Assembly (NCBI GenBank): GCA_027943245.1
Contig: JANDJZ010001755.1
Location: 124,001-188,000 of the forward strand
Source of the DNA: Acanthamoeba sp. SK_2022b
Taxonomy: Eukaryota > Discosea > Longamoebia > Acanthamoebidae
Direction: 5' to 3'
Length of the DNA stretch: 64,000 bases
A program made the position numbers and the translations under genes. Numbering within the stretch: the first letter of the stretch is position 1; every line of letters starts with the position of its first letter. Shown here one piece after another: positions 35,589 through 44,036 of the stretch. Below the pieces are notes generated by a model, which made no database searches, was not told the DNA's origin, and worked only from the letters and a program-made list of their open reading frames with translations.

Positions 35589-35697
35589 CTTTTCCCCCTA
35601 TGTTGTCCGCGGACGGACCCTATTAGTAGTTTATTTGGATCTCTCACTACCTTTTTAGAAACAATGCTTGGCACGTATCACTCATGCCGAGTGTAAA

Positions 35698-35724
35698 AAA
35701 TTTATTTTGTATCGCAAATTAAAA
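35698..35724. promoter_or_regulatory. NagC operator, nagE side
   Basis: TTTATTTTGTATCGCAAATT followed by AAAA has the TTATTTT...AAATTA pattern typical of NagC sites. It is about 115 bases before the nagE start. Confidence 0.6.
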
Positions 35725-35732
35725 CCTCCCTT

Positions 35733-35752
35733 TTTGTGATAAATATCACCAA
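35733..35752. promoter_or_regulatory. CRP-cAMP binding site
   Basis: TGTGA-TAAATA-TCACC (35735-35750) matches nine of the ten key bases of the CRP consensus and lies between the two NagC-like operators. Confidence 0.8.
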
Positions 35753-35794
35753 AAAGTAGTCTTTCCCTCCCAGATTGCTGGCCATCACACAAAA

Positions 35795-35818
35795 CTTATT
35801 TTATCATTCAAAAAATCA
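35795..35818. promoter_or_regulatory. NagC operator, nagB side
   Basis: CTTATTTTATCATTCAAAAA with following ATCA resembles the nagB operator in E. coli. It is about 105 bases before the nagB start. Confidence 0.6.
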
Positions 35819-35922
35819 ACCGGACGGACGATTCACGCGAGAATCATAAAGCTGGGTTACGCTTAGGACTCCCGCAGGCCCGTACAGTATAGCTTTAGTT
35901 TACTTATCCCAAGAGGTGTTAG

Positions 35923-36723
35923 ATGAGACTTATCCCACTGAAAGATACCGCACAAGTCGGCAAATGGGCCGCGCGTCATATCGTTCAACGCATCAACGCA
36001 TTCAAGCCAACCGCAGAGCGCCCGTTTGTCCTCGGCCTGCCTACCGGCGGCACGCCGCTGGAAGCCTACAAACATCTGATTGCGATGCACAAAGCAGGTG
36101 AAGTAAGCTTTAAGCATGTTGTGACTTTCAACATGGACGAGTACGTTGGCCTGCCGCAGGAACACCCGGAAAGCTACCACACCTTCATGTACCGCAACTT
36201 CTTTGACCACGTTGATATCCCTCGTGAAAATATCAACCTGCTGAACGGCAACGCCGCGGATGTCGACGCAGAGTGCCGCCAGTACGAAGAGAAGATCAAG
36301 TCTTACGGCAAAATTAACCTGTTCATGGGCGGCGTGGGCATCGACGGCCATATCGCGTTCAACGAGCCGGCTTCGTCTCTGGCTTCGCGCACCCGCATCA
36401 AAACGCTGACCGAAGACACCCGCATCGCCAACTCGCGCTTCTTCGGCGGCGACGTCAGCCTGGTGCCGAAATATGCGCTGACCGTCGGCGTGGGCACGCT
36501 GCTGGACGCGGAAGAAGTGATGATCCTGGTGACCGGCCACGCCAAGGCGCAGGCGCTGGAAGCCGCGGTGGAAGGCAACATCAACCACATGTGGACCATC
36601 AGCTGCCTGCAGTTGCACGCCAAAGCGGTCGTGGTGTGCGACGAGCCGGCCACCATGGAGCTGAAAGTCAAAACCGTCAAATATTTCCGCGAGTTAGAAG
36701 CGGAAAGCGTGAAAAGTCTTTAA
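35923..36723 (+). CDS. nagB: Glucosamine-6-phosphate deaminase
   Basis: Converts glucosamine-6-P to fructose-6-P and ammonia; allosterically activated by GlcNAc-6-P in the family. 266 residues. Landmarks are [15 protein letters not shown] (phosphate loop), [19 protein letters not shown] (catalytic Asp region) and [16 protein letters not shown] (catalytic Asp and His). AGAGG precedes the ATG. First gene of nagBACD. Confidence 0.98.
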   Translation: MRLIPLKDTAQVGKWAARHIVQRINAFKPTAERPFVLGLPTGGTPLEAYKHLIAMHKAGEVSFKHVVTFNMDEYVGLPQEHPESYHTFMYRNFFDHVDIPRENINLLNGNAADVDAECRQYEEKIKSYGKINLFMGGVGIDGHIAFNEPASSLASRTRIKTLTEDTRIANSRFFGGDVSLVPKYALTVGVGTLLDAEEVMILVTGHAKAQALEAAVEGNINHMWTISCLQLHAKAVVVCDEPATMELKVKTVKYFRELEAESVKSL

Positions 36724-36741
36724 TCTTTGCAGGGGGCTACG

Positions 36742-37881
36742 ATGTTCGCTTTAACCCACGGCCGAATCTATACCGGCCACGACGTACTTGATGACCATGC
36801 AGTCATTATCGCTGATGGGCTGATCGAGAGAGTCTGCCCGGCGGCTGAATTGCCCGCCGGCATCGAAACGCGCGACCTGGGTGGCGCCATCCTGGCCCCT
36901 GGGCTTATCGACGTGCAACTGAACGGCTGCGGCGGCGTCCAGTTCAACGATTCGCTGGAAGCGATTTCGGAAGAAACGCTGGAGATCATGCAGCGCGCCA
37001 ACGAGAAATCCGGCTGCACCAGCTATCTGCCGACGCTGATCACCAGCAGCGACGAATTCATGAAGCACAGCGTCGACGTGATGCGTGCTTATCTGAAAAA
37101 GCACCAAACCCAGGCGCTGGGCCTGCACCTGGAAGGGCCGTACCTCAGCCCGGTGAAAAAAGGCACCCATAACCCGGCGTTCATTCGCAAGCCAACTCAG
37201 GACATGATCGATTACCTGTGCGCCAACGCCGACGTGATCACCAAGGTGACGCTGGCGCCGGAAATGGTTGAGCCGCACGTTATCAAGCAGCTGACCGAGG
37301 CCGGCATCGTGGTCTCCGCCGGCCACTCGAACGCCACCTACGATCAGGCGCGCACCGGCTTCGCCGCCGGCATCAGCTTCGCCACCCACCTGTACAACGC
37401 CATGCCGTATATCACCGGCCGCGAACCGGGGCTGATGGGGGCGATCTTCGATACGCCGGAGGTCTATACCGGCATCATCGCCGACGGCCATCACGTGGCC
37501 TGGGCGAGTATCCGTAACGCCAAACGCCTGAAAGGTGATAAATTGGTATTGGTCACCGACGCGACCGCACCGGCAGGTGCAGATATTGACCAATTTATTT
37601 TCGCCGGTAAAACAATATACTATCGGGATGGGCTGTGCGTGGATGAGAACGGTACCCTGAGCGGTTCCGCACTGACCATGATCGAAGCGGTGCAAAACAG
37701 CGTCGAGCATATCGGCATCGCGCTGGACGAAGCGCTGCGTATGGCGACGCTGTATCCGGCGCGCGCCATCGGCGTCGAGCAGCGTCTGGGCACCATCGAA
37801 GCCGGCAAGGTGGCTAACCTGACCGCCTTCACCCGTGATTTCAAGATCACCAAAACGCTCGTTAACGGTAACGAGGTTTAA
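36742..37881 (+). CDS. nagA: N-acetylglucosamine-6-phosphate deacetylase
   Basis: Deacetylates GlcNAc-6-P to glucosamine-6-P and acetate. The start at 36742 with AGGGGG upstream gives 379 residues. Metal and substrate residues are in [28 protein letters not shown] (Glu ligand), [12 protein letters not shown] (His ligand), THLYNAM and VTDATAPAG (catalytic Asp). It lies 18 bases after nagB. Confidence 0.97.
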   Translation: MFALTHGRIYTGHDVLDDHAVIIADGLIERVCPAAELPAGIETRDLGGAILAPGLIDVQLNGCGGVQFNDSLEAISEETLEIMQRANEKSGCTSYLPTLITSSDEFMKHSVDVMRAYLKKHQTQALGLHLEGPYLSPVKKGTHNPAFIRKPTQDMIDYLCANADVITKVTLAPEMVEPHVIKQLTEAGIVVSAGHSNATYDQARTGFAAGISFATHLYNAMPYITGREPGLMGAIFDTPEVYTGIIADGHHVAWASIRNAKRLKGDKLVLVTDATAPAGADIDQFIFAGKTIYYRDGLCVDENGTLSGSALTMIEAVQNSVEHIGIALDEALRMATLYPARAIGVEQRLGTIEAGKVANLTAFTRDFKITKTLVNGNEV

Positions 37882-37908
37882 TTCAATGAACAGCGAGTAA
37901 CATTATTG

Positions 37909-39129
37909 ATGAGCACTGGCGGACAAGCACAAATAGGGAACGTTGACTTAGTCAAACAGCTTAACGGCGCTGCAGTTTACCGCCTGATCGACCAGCAGGG
38001 CCCGATCTCGCGCATTCAAATTGCCGAACTCAGCCAGCTTGCCCCCGCCAGCGTCACCAAAATTACTCGCCAGCTGCTGGAGCGCGGGCTGATCAAAGAA
38101 GTCGATCAGCAAGCCTCCACCGGCGGCCGCCGCGCGATCTCCATCGTGTCGGAAACCCGTCATTTCCATACCGTCGCGGTACGTCTCGGCCGCCACGACG
38201 CCACCATCACCCTGTATGACATGAGCGGTAAATCGCTCAGCGAAGAACACTATCCGCTGCCGGAACGCACCCAGGAAACGCTGGAAAATGCGCTGTTCGC
38301 CGCCATCGCCCAATTCATCGAAGCAAACCAGCGCCGCCTGCGCGAGCTGATCGCCATCGCGGTGATCCTGCCCGGCCTGGTGGATCCGGCGCTGGGCGTG
38401 GTGCGCTACATGCCGCACATCAGCGTCAGCAACTGGGCGCTGGTCGACAACCTGCAGCAGCGCTTCAACGTCACCAGCTTCGTCGGCCACGACATCCGCA
38501 GCCTGGCGCTGGCGGAGCACTACTTCGGCGCTACCCGCGACTGCGAAGACTCTATTCTGGTGCGCCTGCACCGCGGTACCGGCGCCGGCATCATCGTCAA
38601 CGGGCAGATTTTTCTCGGCAATAACGGCAACGTCGGCGAAATCGGCCATATCCAGATCGATCCGCTGGGTGAACGCTGCCACTGCGGCAACTTCGGCTGC
38701 CTGGAAACCGTAGCCGCCAACGCGGCGATCGAACAGCGCGTGCGCCAGCTGCTGAGCCAGGGCTACCCGAGCAAACTGACGCTGGAAGACTGCGGCATCA
38801 ACGCCATCTGCAAGGCCGCCAACCGCGGCGATCTGCTGGCCAGCGAAGTGATCGAACACGTCGGTCGCTATCTGGGCAAGGCGGTGGCCATCGCCATCAA
38901 CCTGTTCAACCCGCAGAAGGTGGTGATCGCCGGTGAGATCACCGAAGCGGACAAGGTGCTGCTGCCGGCGATCCAGAGCTGCATCAATACCCAGGTGCTG
39001 AAGGACTTCCGCAAAAATCTGCCGGTGGTGACCTCCGAACTCAATCATCGCTCGGCGATCGGCGCTTTCGCCTTGGCCAAACGCGCGATGCTCAACGGCG
39101 TGCTCTTGCAGCGATTGCTGGAAAGCTGA
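37909..39129 (+). CDS. nagC: NagC, GlcNAc-responsive ROK-family regulator
   Basis: Repressor of GlcNAc and chitin genes, relieved by GlcNAc-6-P. ATG at 37909 gives 406 residues, as in E. coli. An N-terminal winged helix (QLAPASVTKITRQLLERGLIKE) is followed by a ROK kinase-like domain with GTGAGIIVNGQIF and the zinc motif GERCHCGNFGCLE. The candidate operators in this window are at 31220, 31454, 35698 and 35795. Confidence 0.97.
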   Translation: MSTGGQAQIGNVDLVKQLNGAAVYRLIDQQGPISRIQIAELSQLAPASVTKITRQLLERGLIKEVDQQASTGGRRAISIVSETRHFHTVAVRLGRHDATITLYDMSGKSLSEEHYPLPERTQETLENALFAAIAQFIEANQRRLRELIAIAVILPGLVDPALGVVRYMPHISVSNWALVDNLQQRFNVTSFVGHDIRSLALAEHYFGATRDCEDSILVRLHRGTGAGIIVNGQIFLGNNGNVGEIGHIQIDPLGERCHCGNFGCLETVAANAAIEQRVRQLLSQGYPSKLTLEDCGINAICKAANRGDLLASEVIEHVGRYLGKAVAIAINLFNPQKVVIAGEITEADKVLLPAIQSCINTQVLKDFRKNLPVVTSELNHRSAIGAFALAKRAMLNGVLLQRLLES

Positions 39130-39196
39130 TCCGCCGCTTCTGGCAGGTGTGTTATCGTCACCCCTTGCCTGCCGTAATCATGAGAAACAGCGACAA

Positions 39197-39949
39197 ATGA
39201 AAATCAAAAACGTTATATGCGATATCGACGGCGTGCTGCTGCATGACAATACGCCGGTGCCCGGCGCCGATCTGTTCCTGGCGCGCATCCAGGAACAAGG
39301 CATGCCGCTGGTGGTGCTGACCAACTACCCGTCACAGACCGCGCAGGATCTGGCGAACCGCTTCGCCGCCGCCGGGCTGGAAGTGCCGGAGAGCGCGTTC
39401 TATACCTCGGCGATGGCCACCGCCGATTTCCTGCGCCGCCAGGAAGGCAAAAAAGCCTACGTGGTCGGCGAAGGCGCCCTGATCCATGAGCTGTACAAAG
39501 CCGGTTTCACCATCACCGACATCAACCCGGATTTCGTGATCGTCGGTGAAACCCGCTCTTACAACTGGGACATGATGCACAAGGCCGCCTACTTCGTCAG
39601 TAACGGCGCACGCTTTATCGCCACCAACCCGGATAGCCACGGCCACGGCTTCTCGCCAGCCTGCGGCGCGCTGTGCGCTCCCATCGAGAAGATCACCGGC
39701 CGCAAGCCGTTTTACGTCGGCAAGCCCAGCCCGTGGATCATTCGCGCCGCATTGAACAAAATGCAGGCGCACTCGGAAGAGACGGTGATCGTCGGCGACA
39801 ACCTGCGCACCGACATTCTGGCGGGCTTCCAGGCCGGTCTGGAAACCGTGCTGGTGCTGTCCGGCGTCTCCACGCTGAGCGACATCGAAACCATGCCGTT
39901 CCGCCCGAGCTACGTCTACCCTTCCGTTGCCGATATCACCATCTTCTGA
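39197..39949 (+). CDS. nagD: NagD, HAD-family nucleotide phosphatase
   Basis: A HAD-superfamily phosphatase (NagD subfamily) acting on nucleoside monophosphates; its part in GlcNAc use is not clear. The ATG at 39197 gives 250 residues. Motif I is CDIDGVLLHD, motif II VVLTNYPSQT, motif III KPSPWI and motif IV VGDNLRTDILAGFQAG. It lies 67 bases after nagC; a GC hairpin follows. Confidence 0.96.
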   Translation: MKIKNVICDIDGVLLHDNTPVPGADLFLARIQEQGMPLVVLTNYPSQTAQDLANRFAAAGLEVPESAFYTSAMATADFLRRQEGKKAYVVGEGALIHELYKAGFTITDINPDFVIVGETRSYNWDMMHKAAYFVSNGARFIATNPDSHGHGFSPACGALCAPIEKITGRKPFYVGKPSPWIIRAALNKMQAHSEETVIVGDNLRTDILAGFQAGLETVLVLSGVSTLSDIETMPFRPSYVYPSVADITIF

Positions 39950-39956
39950 TGCATTT

Positions 39957-39985
39957 ATGGCGGCTGCCCGGCCGCCATTATTTCT
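39957..39985 (+). terminator. Probable terminator of nagBACD
   Basis: ATGGCGGC and GCCGCCAT form an 8-bp stem with loop TGCCCG, followed by a T-rich tract (TATTTCTCTCTT). It lies 8 bases after nagD. Confidence 0.7.
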
Positions 39986-40138
39986 CTCTTCCTGACCGCA
40001 GTTTGAATTTAATTCGTTCATGGCCGCAAAAGGTTTCAGCCTGCCTGCGCTAAAAATCCTCATTATAACCTTACGCCCCGCCAATAGCTGATATTGCCGG
40101 CCAGCGGAAAACCTTTACCCCTAATTAATGAGGCTACC

Positions 40139-41578
40139 ATGAGCACAAATAACATGATTAATGCCGCCGCCGATGACGCAGCCATTATGCCGACTATCGC
40201 CAATAAAAAAATCCTGATGGGTTTTTGGCACAACTGGGCCGCCGGCGCCAGTGACGGCTATCAGCAAGGCCAGTTTGCCAATATGAACCTGACCGACATT
40301 CCCGCCGAATACAACGTGGTGGCCGTCGCCTTTATGAAAGGCCAGGGCATCCCAACCTTCAAACCTTACAACCTGTCCGACGCCGAGTTCCGCCGCCAGG
40401 TGGGCGTGCTGAACAGCCAGGGTCGCGCGGTGCTGATCTCCCTCGGCGGCGCAGACGCGCATATCGAGCTGAAAACCGGCGACGAAGATAAGCTGAAAGA
40501 CGAGATTATTCGTCTGGTGGAAGTCTATGGCTTCGACGGCCTGGATATCGATTTGGAACAGGCGGCAATCGGTGCGGCCAATAATAAAACCGTCTTGCCT
40601 GCGGCATTGAAAAAAGTAAAAGACTATTACGCCGCGCAGGGGAAAAACTTTATTATCAGCATGGCGCCGGAATTCCCGTATTTACGCACCAACGGCACCT
40701 ACCTGGATTATATCAACGCCCTCGAAGGCTATTATGACTTTATCGCGCCGCAATATTATAACCAGGGTGGCGACGGTATTTGGGTGGACGAACTCAACGC
40801 CTGGATCACGCAGAATAACGACGCCATGAAAGAGGACTTCCTCTACTACCTGACGGAAAGCCTGGTCACCGGCACCCGCGGCTATGCAAAGATCCCGGCC
40901 GCAAAATTCGTCATCGGCCTGCCGAGCAACAACGACGCCGCCGCCACCGGCTACGTGATCGATAAACAGGCGGTGTATAACGCCTTCTCCCGCCTCGACG
41001 CCAAGAACCTGTCGATCAAGGGCCTGATGACCTGGTCAATCAACTGGGACAACGGTAAGAGCAAAGCCGGCGTGGCCTACAACTGGGAATTCAAAACCCG
41101 CTACGCGCCGCTGATTCAGGGCGGCGTTACCCCACCGCCGGGAAAACCTAATGCACCAACGGCGCTGACGGTCGCCGAGCTGGGCGCCACCTCGCTGAAG
41201 CTGAGCTGGGCCGCCGCCACCGGCGCCTTACCGATCGCCAGTTACACAGTCTACCGCAACGGCACCCCGATCGGCCAGACCGCCGGCCTGTCGCTGGCCG
41301 ACAGCGGCCTGACCCCGGCCACCCAGTACAGCTACTTCGTTACCGCCACCGACAGCCAGGGCAATACCTCGCTGCCGAGCAGCGCGCTGGCGGTTAAAAC
41401 CGCCAACGACGGCACGCCACCCGATCCGGGGGCGCCCGAGTGGCAGAACAACCACAGCTACAAAGCCGGCGACGTGGTGAGTTATAAAGGCAAGAAATAC
41501 ACCTGTATCCAGGCGCACACCTCCAACGCCGGCTGGACGCCGGACGCCGCCTTCACCCTGTGGCAGCTCATCGCCTAA
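40139..41578 (+). CDS. chiC: Chitinase ChiC (GH18, non-processive endochitinase)
   Basis: Endo-acting chitinase, 479 residues. The GH18 barrel (about 20-335) holds the DxxDxDxE motif FDGLDIDLE with catalytic Glu140. A fibronectin III domain (about 345-430, KPNAPTALTVAELGATSLKLSW) and a C-terminal CBM5/12 chitin-binding domain (about 440-479, WQNNHSYKAGDVVSYKGKKY...AGWTP) follow. There is no signal peptide: the N-terminus MSTNNMINAAADDAAIMP is polar. S. marcescens ChiC is known to leave the cell through a dedicated holin/endolysin system, not encoded here. TGAGG precedes the ATG. Placed beside nagD, with its own upstream region. Confidence 0.97.
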   Translation: MSTNNMINAAADDAAIMPTIANKKILMGFWHNWAAGASDGYQQGQFANMNLTDIPAEYNVVAVAFMKGQGIPTFKPYNLSDAEFRRQVGVLNSQGRAVLISLGGADAHIELKTGDEDKLKDEIIRLVEVYGFDGLDIDLEQAAIGAANNKTVLPAALKKVKDYYAAQGKNFIISMAPEFPYLRTNGTYLDYINALEGYYDFIAPQYYNQGGDGIWVDELNAWITQNNDAMKEDFLYYLTESLVTGTRGYAKIPAAKFVIGLPSNNDAAATGYVIDKQAVYNAFSRLDAKNLSIKGLMTWSINWDNGKSKAGVAYNWEFKTRYAPLIQGGVTPPPGKPNAPTALTVAELGATSLKLSWAAATGALPIASYTVYRNGTPIGQTAGLSLADSGLTPATQYSYFVTATDSQGNTSLPSSALAVKTANDGTPPDPGAPEWQNNHSYKAGDVVSYKGKKYTCIQAHTSNAGWTPDAAFTLWQLIA

Positions 41579-41587
41579 TCGCTAATC

Positions 41588-41614
41588 GATTGCCGGCCAA
41601 ACCGGCCGGCAATC
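41588..41614 (+). terminator. Stem-loop after chiC
   Basis: GATTGCCGGCC and GGCCGGCAATC form a perfect 11-bp stem with an AAACC loop, 9 bases after chiC. No T run follows, so termination efficiency is uncertain. Confidence 0.55.
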
Positions 41615-41862
41615 CCGTCATCACGCTAAAAATTGCATAATCGTTAAATTTTCCCGCCAATAACTGAAAATCCGTTAAAAATCGCAGCCACGCAAACAAC
41701 TATTTCTCAGCGTATGGCTAAAACACTTGCATCTCCTGCAGCTTTAGGCGCATTTTCATAACCACAGCGCAGCAAAACCGCGTTATCGCTGATGAATCGG
41801 CAATGCTGCCCATAACAGTAAAAAACAACATCACAGTCATGAAAGCCCGTTAGGAGAGTTGT

Positions 41863-43527
41863 ATGTGTTCTATTTTCGGTGTGCTCGATCTGAAGTCCGA
41901 TCCCGTTGAACTGCGTAAGAAAGCGCTGGAGCTGTCGCGCCTGATGCGCCACCGCGGCCCGGATTGGTCCGGCGTTTATGCCAGCGACAAAGCCATTTTG
42001 GCCCACGAACGCCTGTCGATCGTCGACGTCAACAACGGCGCTCAACCGCTGTACAACGCCGCGCACACTCACGTTCTGGCGGTCAACGGCGAAATTTACA
42101 ACCACCAGGCGCTGCGCCAACAGCTGAGCGACCGCTACGCGTTCCAGACCGGGTCCGACTGTGAAGTGATCCTGGCGCTGTATCAGGAGAAAGGCCCGGA
42201 CTTCCTCGACGATTTGCAAGGCATGTTCGCCTTCGCCCTGTATGACACCGAAAAAGACGCTTACCTGATCGGCCGCGATCACCTGGGCATCATCCCGCTG
42301 TACATGGGCCACGACGAGCACGGCAACCTGTACGTCGCCTCGGAAATGAAGGCGCTGGTGCCGGTGTGCCGCACCATCAAGGAATTCCCGGCCGGCAGCT
42401 ACCTGTGGAGCCAGGACGGTGAGATCCGCGAATACTATCGCCGCGACTGGTTCGATTACGACAGCGTCAAAGACAACGTGACCGACGCCGCCGCCTTGCG
42501 CACCGCGCTGGAAGAGTCGGTGAAAAGCCACCTGATGTCCGACGTGCCTTACGGCGTGCTGCTGTCGGGCGGGCTGGATTCCTCGGTCATCTCGGCGATC
42601 ACCAAGAAGTACGCCGCGCGCCGCGTGGAAGATCAGGAACGCAGCGAAGCCTGGTGGCCGCAGCTGCACTCCTTCGCCGTCGGTCTGGAAGGCTCGCCGG
42701 ATCTGCGCGCCGCGCAGGAGGTCGCCAACCATCTGGGCACCGTGCACCATGAGATCCACTTCACCGTGCAGGAAGGCCTGGACGCCATCCGCGACGTGAT
42801 TTACCACATCGAAACCTATGACGTCACCACCATTCGCGCCTCGACGCCAATGTACCTGATGTCGCGCAAAATCAAGGCGATGGGCATCAAGATGGTGCTT
42901 TCCGGCGAAGGCGCGGACGAAGTGTTCGGCGGCTACCTTTACTTCCATAAGGCGCCGGACGCCCGCGAATTCCACGAAGAGACCGTGCGCAAACTGCTGG
43001 CGCTGCATATGTTCGACTGCGCGCGCGCCAACAAGGCGATGTCCGCCTGGGGCGTTGAGGCCCGCGTGCCGTTCCTGGACAAGAAATTCCTCGACGTGGC
43101 GATGCGCATCAACCCGAAAGATAAAATGTGCGGCAACGGCAAAATGGAAAAACACATCGTCCGCGAATGTTTCGAGTCCTATTTGCCGGCCAGCGTGGCC
43201 TGGCGCCAAAAAGAGCAGTTCTCCGACGGCGTCGGCTACAGCTGGATCGACACGCTAAAAGAGGTCGCTGCGCAGCAAATCAGCGATCAACAGCTCGAAA
43301 CCGCGCGTTTCCGCTTCCCGTACAACACGCCGACCTCGAAAGAAGGCTACCTGTACCGCGAGATCTTCGAGGAGCTGTTCCCGCTGCCGAGCGCCGCCGA
43401 ATGCGTGCCGGGCGGCCCGTCCGTCGCCTGTTCGTCCGCCAAGGCCATCGAATGGGACGAATCGTTCAAGAAGATGGACGATCCTTCCGGCCGCGCCGTC
43501 GGCGTGCACCAGGCCGCCTATAAATAA
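41863..43527 (+). CDS. asnB: Asparagine synthetase B (glutamine-hydrolysing)
   Basis: Makes asparagine from aspartate using glutamine and ATP. 554 residues. Cys2 (MCSIFGVLDL) is the N-terminal glutaminase nucleophile after Met removal; RHRGPDWSG and NGEIYNHQALRQQL belong to the same domain. The ATP pyrophosphatase loop is LLSGGLDSSVISAI, and GEGADEVFGGYLYF is conserved. TTAGGAGAG gives a strong ribosome site. The 280 bases upstream are AT-rich and carry the promoter; no other gene is seen there. Confidence 0.98.
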   Translation: MCSIFGVLDLKSDPVELRKKALELSRLMRHRGPDWSGVYASDKAILAHERLSIVDVNNGAQPLYNAAHTHVLAVNGEIYNHQALRQQLSDRYAFQTGSDCEVILALYQEKGPDFLDDLQGMFAFALYDTEKDAYLIGRDHLGIIPLYMGHDEHGNLYVASEMKALVPVCRTIKEFPAGSYLWSQDGEIREYYRRDWFDYDSVKDNVTDAAALRTALEESVKSHLMSDVPYGVLLSGGLDSSVISAITKKYAARRVEDQERSEAWWPQLHSFAVGLEGSPDLRAAQEVANHLGTVHHEIHFTVQEGLDAIRDVIYHIETYDVTTIRASTPMYLMSRKIKAMGIKMVLSGEGADEVFGGYLYFHKAPDAREFHEETVRKLLALHMFDCARANKAMSAWGVEARVPFLDKKFLDVAMRINPKDKMCGNGKMEKHIVRECFESYLPASVAWRQKEQFSDGVGYSWIDTLKEVAAQQISDQQLETARFRFPYNTPTSKEGYLYREIFEELFPLPSAAECVPGGPSVACSSAKAIEWDESFKKMDDPSGRAVGVHQAAYK

Positions 43528-43545
43528 TCGCGCGGCGTTTTCCCC

Positions 43546-43572
43546 AAGGCGGGCCTTTTGGCCCGCCTTTTT
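43546..43572 (+). terminator. Rho-independent terminator of asnB
   Basis: AAGGCGGGCC-TTTT-GGCCCGCCTT followed by TTT gives a strong stem and T tract, 18 bases after asnB. Confidence 0.95.
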
Positions 43573-43677
43573 GTTGCCTTTCCCCCCCGCCAACTGCCTG
43601 AATTGCCGATTTTATCACCATAATGTTCACAACCCAGACAAACGGCGCTTCCCGGCACTTTTTCGGGAAAAAACTTG

Positions 43678-43706
43678 TTGACGCAAATCGGTCATATACG
43701 CATAAT
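43678..43706 (+). promoter_or_regulatory. Promoter of the leuW-gln tRNA operon
   Basis: TTGACG (43678-43683), a 17-base spacer and CATAAT (43701-43706) are followed by a GC-rich discriminator GCGCCCCGC, typical of stringently controlled stable-RNA promoters. The first tRNA begins about 50 bases downstream. Confidence 0.85.
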
Positions 43707-43760
43707 GCGCCCCGCAACGCCGATGAAGGCAAAGCAAAAAAAGAGGCTCTTTTTTGCATT

Positions 43761-43845
43761 GCGGGAGTGGCGAAATTGGTAGACGCACCAGATTTAGGTT
43801 CTGGCGCCGCAAGGTGTGCGAGTTCAAGTCTCGCCTCCCGCACCA
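43761..43845 (+). tRNA. leuW: tRNA-Leu (anticodon TAG)
   Basis: An 85-base type II tRNA with encoded CCA. Acceptor arms GCGGGAG/CTCCCGC pair perfectly, the anticodon loop TTTAGGT gives TAG, a variable arm GCGCCGCAAGGTGTGC is present, and the T loop reads GTTCAAGTC. The sequence matches enterobacterial leuW. Confidence 0.97.
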
Positions 43846-43874
43846 TTTCTCTTCATCGTCGGCGCAGTATGAAT

Positions 43875-43949
43875 TGGGGTGTCGCCAAGCGGTAAGGCTC
43901 TGGTTTCTGATACCAGCATACCCAGGTTCGAATCCTGGCACCCCAGCCA
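43875..43949 (+). tRNA. tRNA-Gln (anticodon CTG)
   Basis: A 75-base tRNA with encoded CCA. Acceptor TGGGGTG/CACCCCA with the T-A opening typical of tRNA-Gln, anticodon stem CTGGT/ACCAG with loop TTCTGAT (CTG) and T loop GTTCGAATC. It lies 29 bases after leuW in one transcript. E. coli has seven tRNAs at this locus; only two are seen here. Confidence 0.96.
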
Positions 43950-43956
43950 TATTTAG

Positions 43957-43982
43957 AAAAGCCCGCTTCGGCGGGCTTTTTG
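43957..43982 (+). terminator. Rho-independent terminator of the tRNA operon
   Basis: AAAAGCCCGC-TTCG-GCGGGCTTTTT forms a very stable UUCG-capped hairpin with T tract, 8 bases after the tRNA-Gln. Confidence 0.95.
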
Positions 43983-44036
43983 CTGTCTGGCGTTCAGTCA
44001 ATCCTAACGGGCCCAGCCGCAGCTGAGCCCTGTCGG

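Larger units (their letters stand above)
35589..35922 (+). other. nagE-nagB divergent control region
   Basis: A 334-base region with no gene. Two NagC-like sites about 95 bases apart flank a near-consensus CRP site, the same layout as in E. coli, where NagC bound at both sites loops the DNA and represses both operons. AT-rich promoter elements lie around both NagC sites. Confidence 0.75.

Noticed and set aside
41707..43209. 500-residue minus-strand frame over asnB
   Set aside because: Antisense shadow of asnB.
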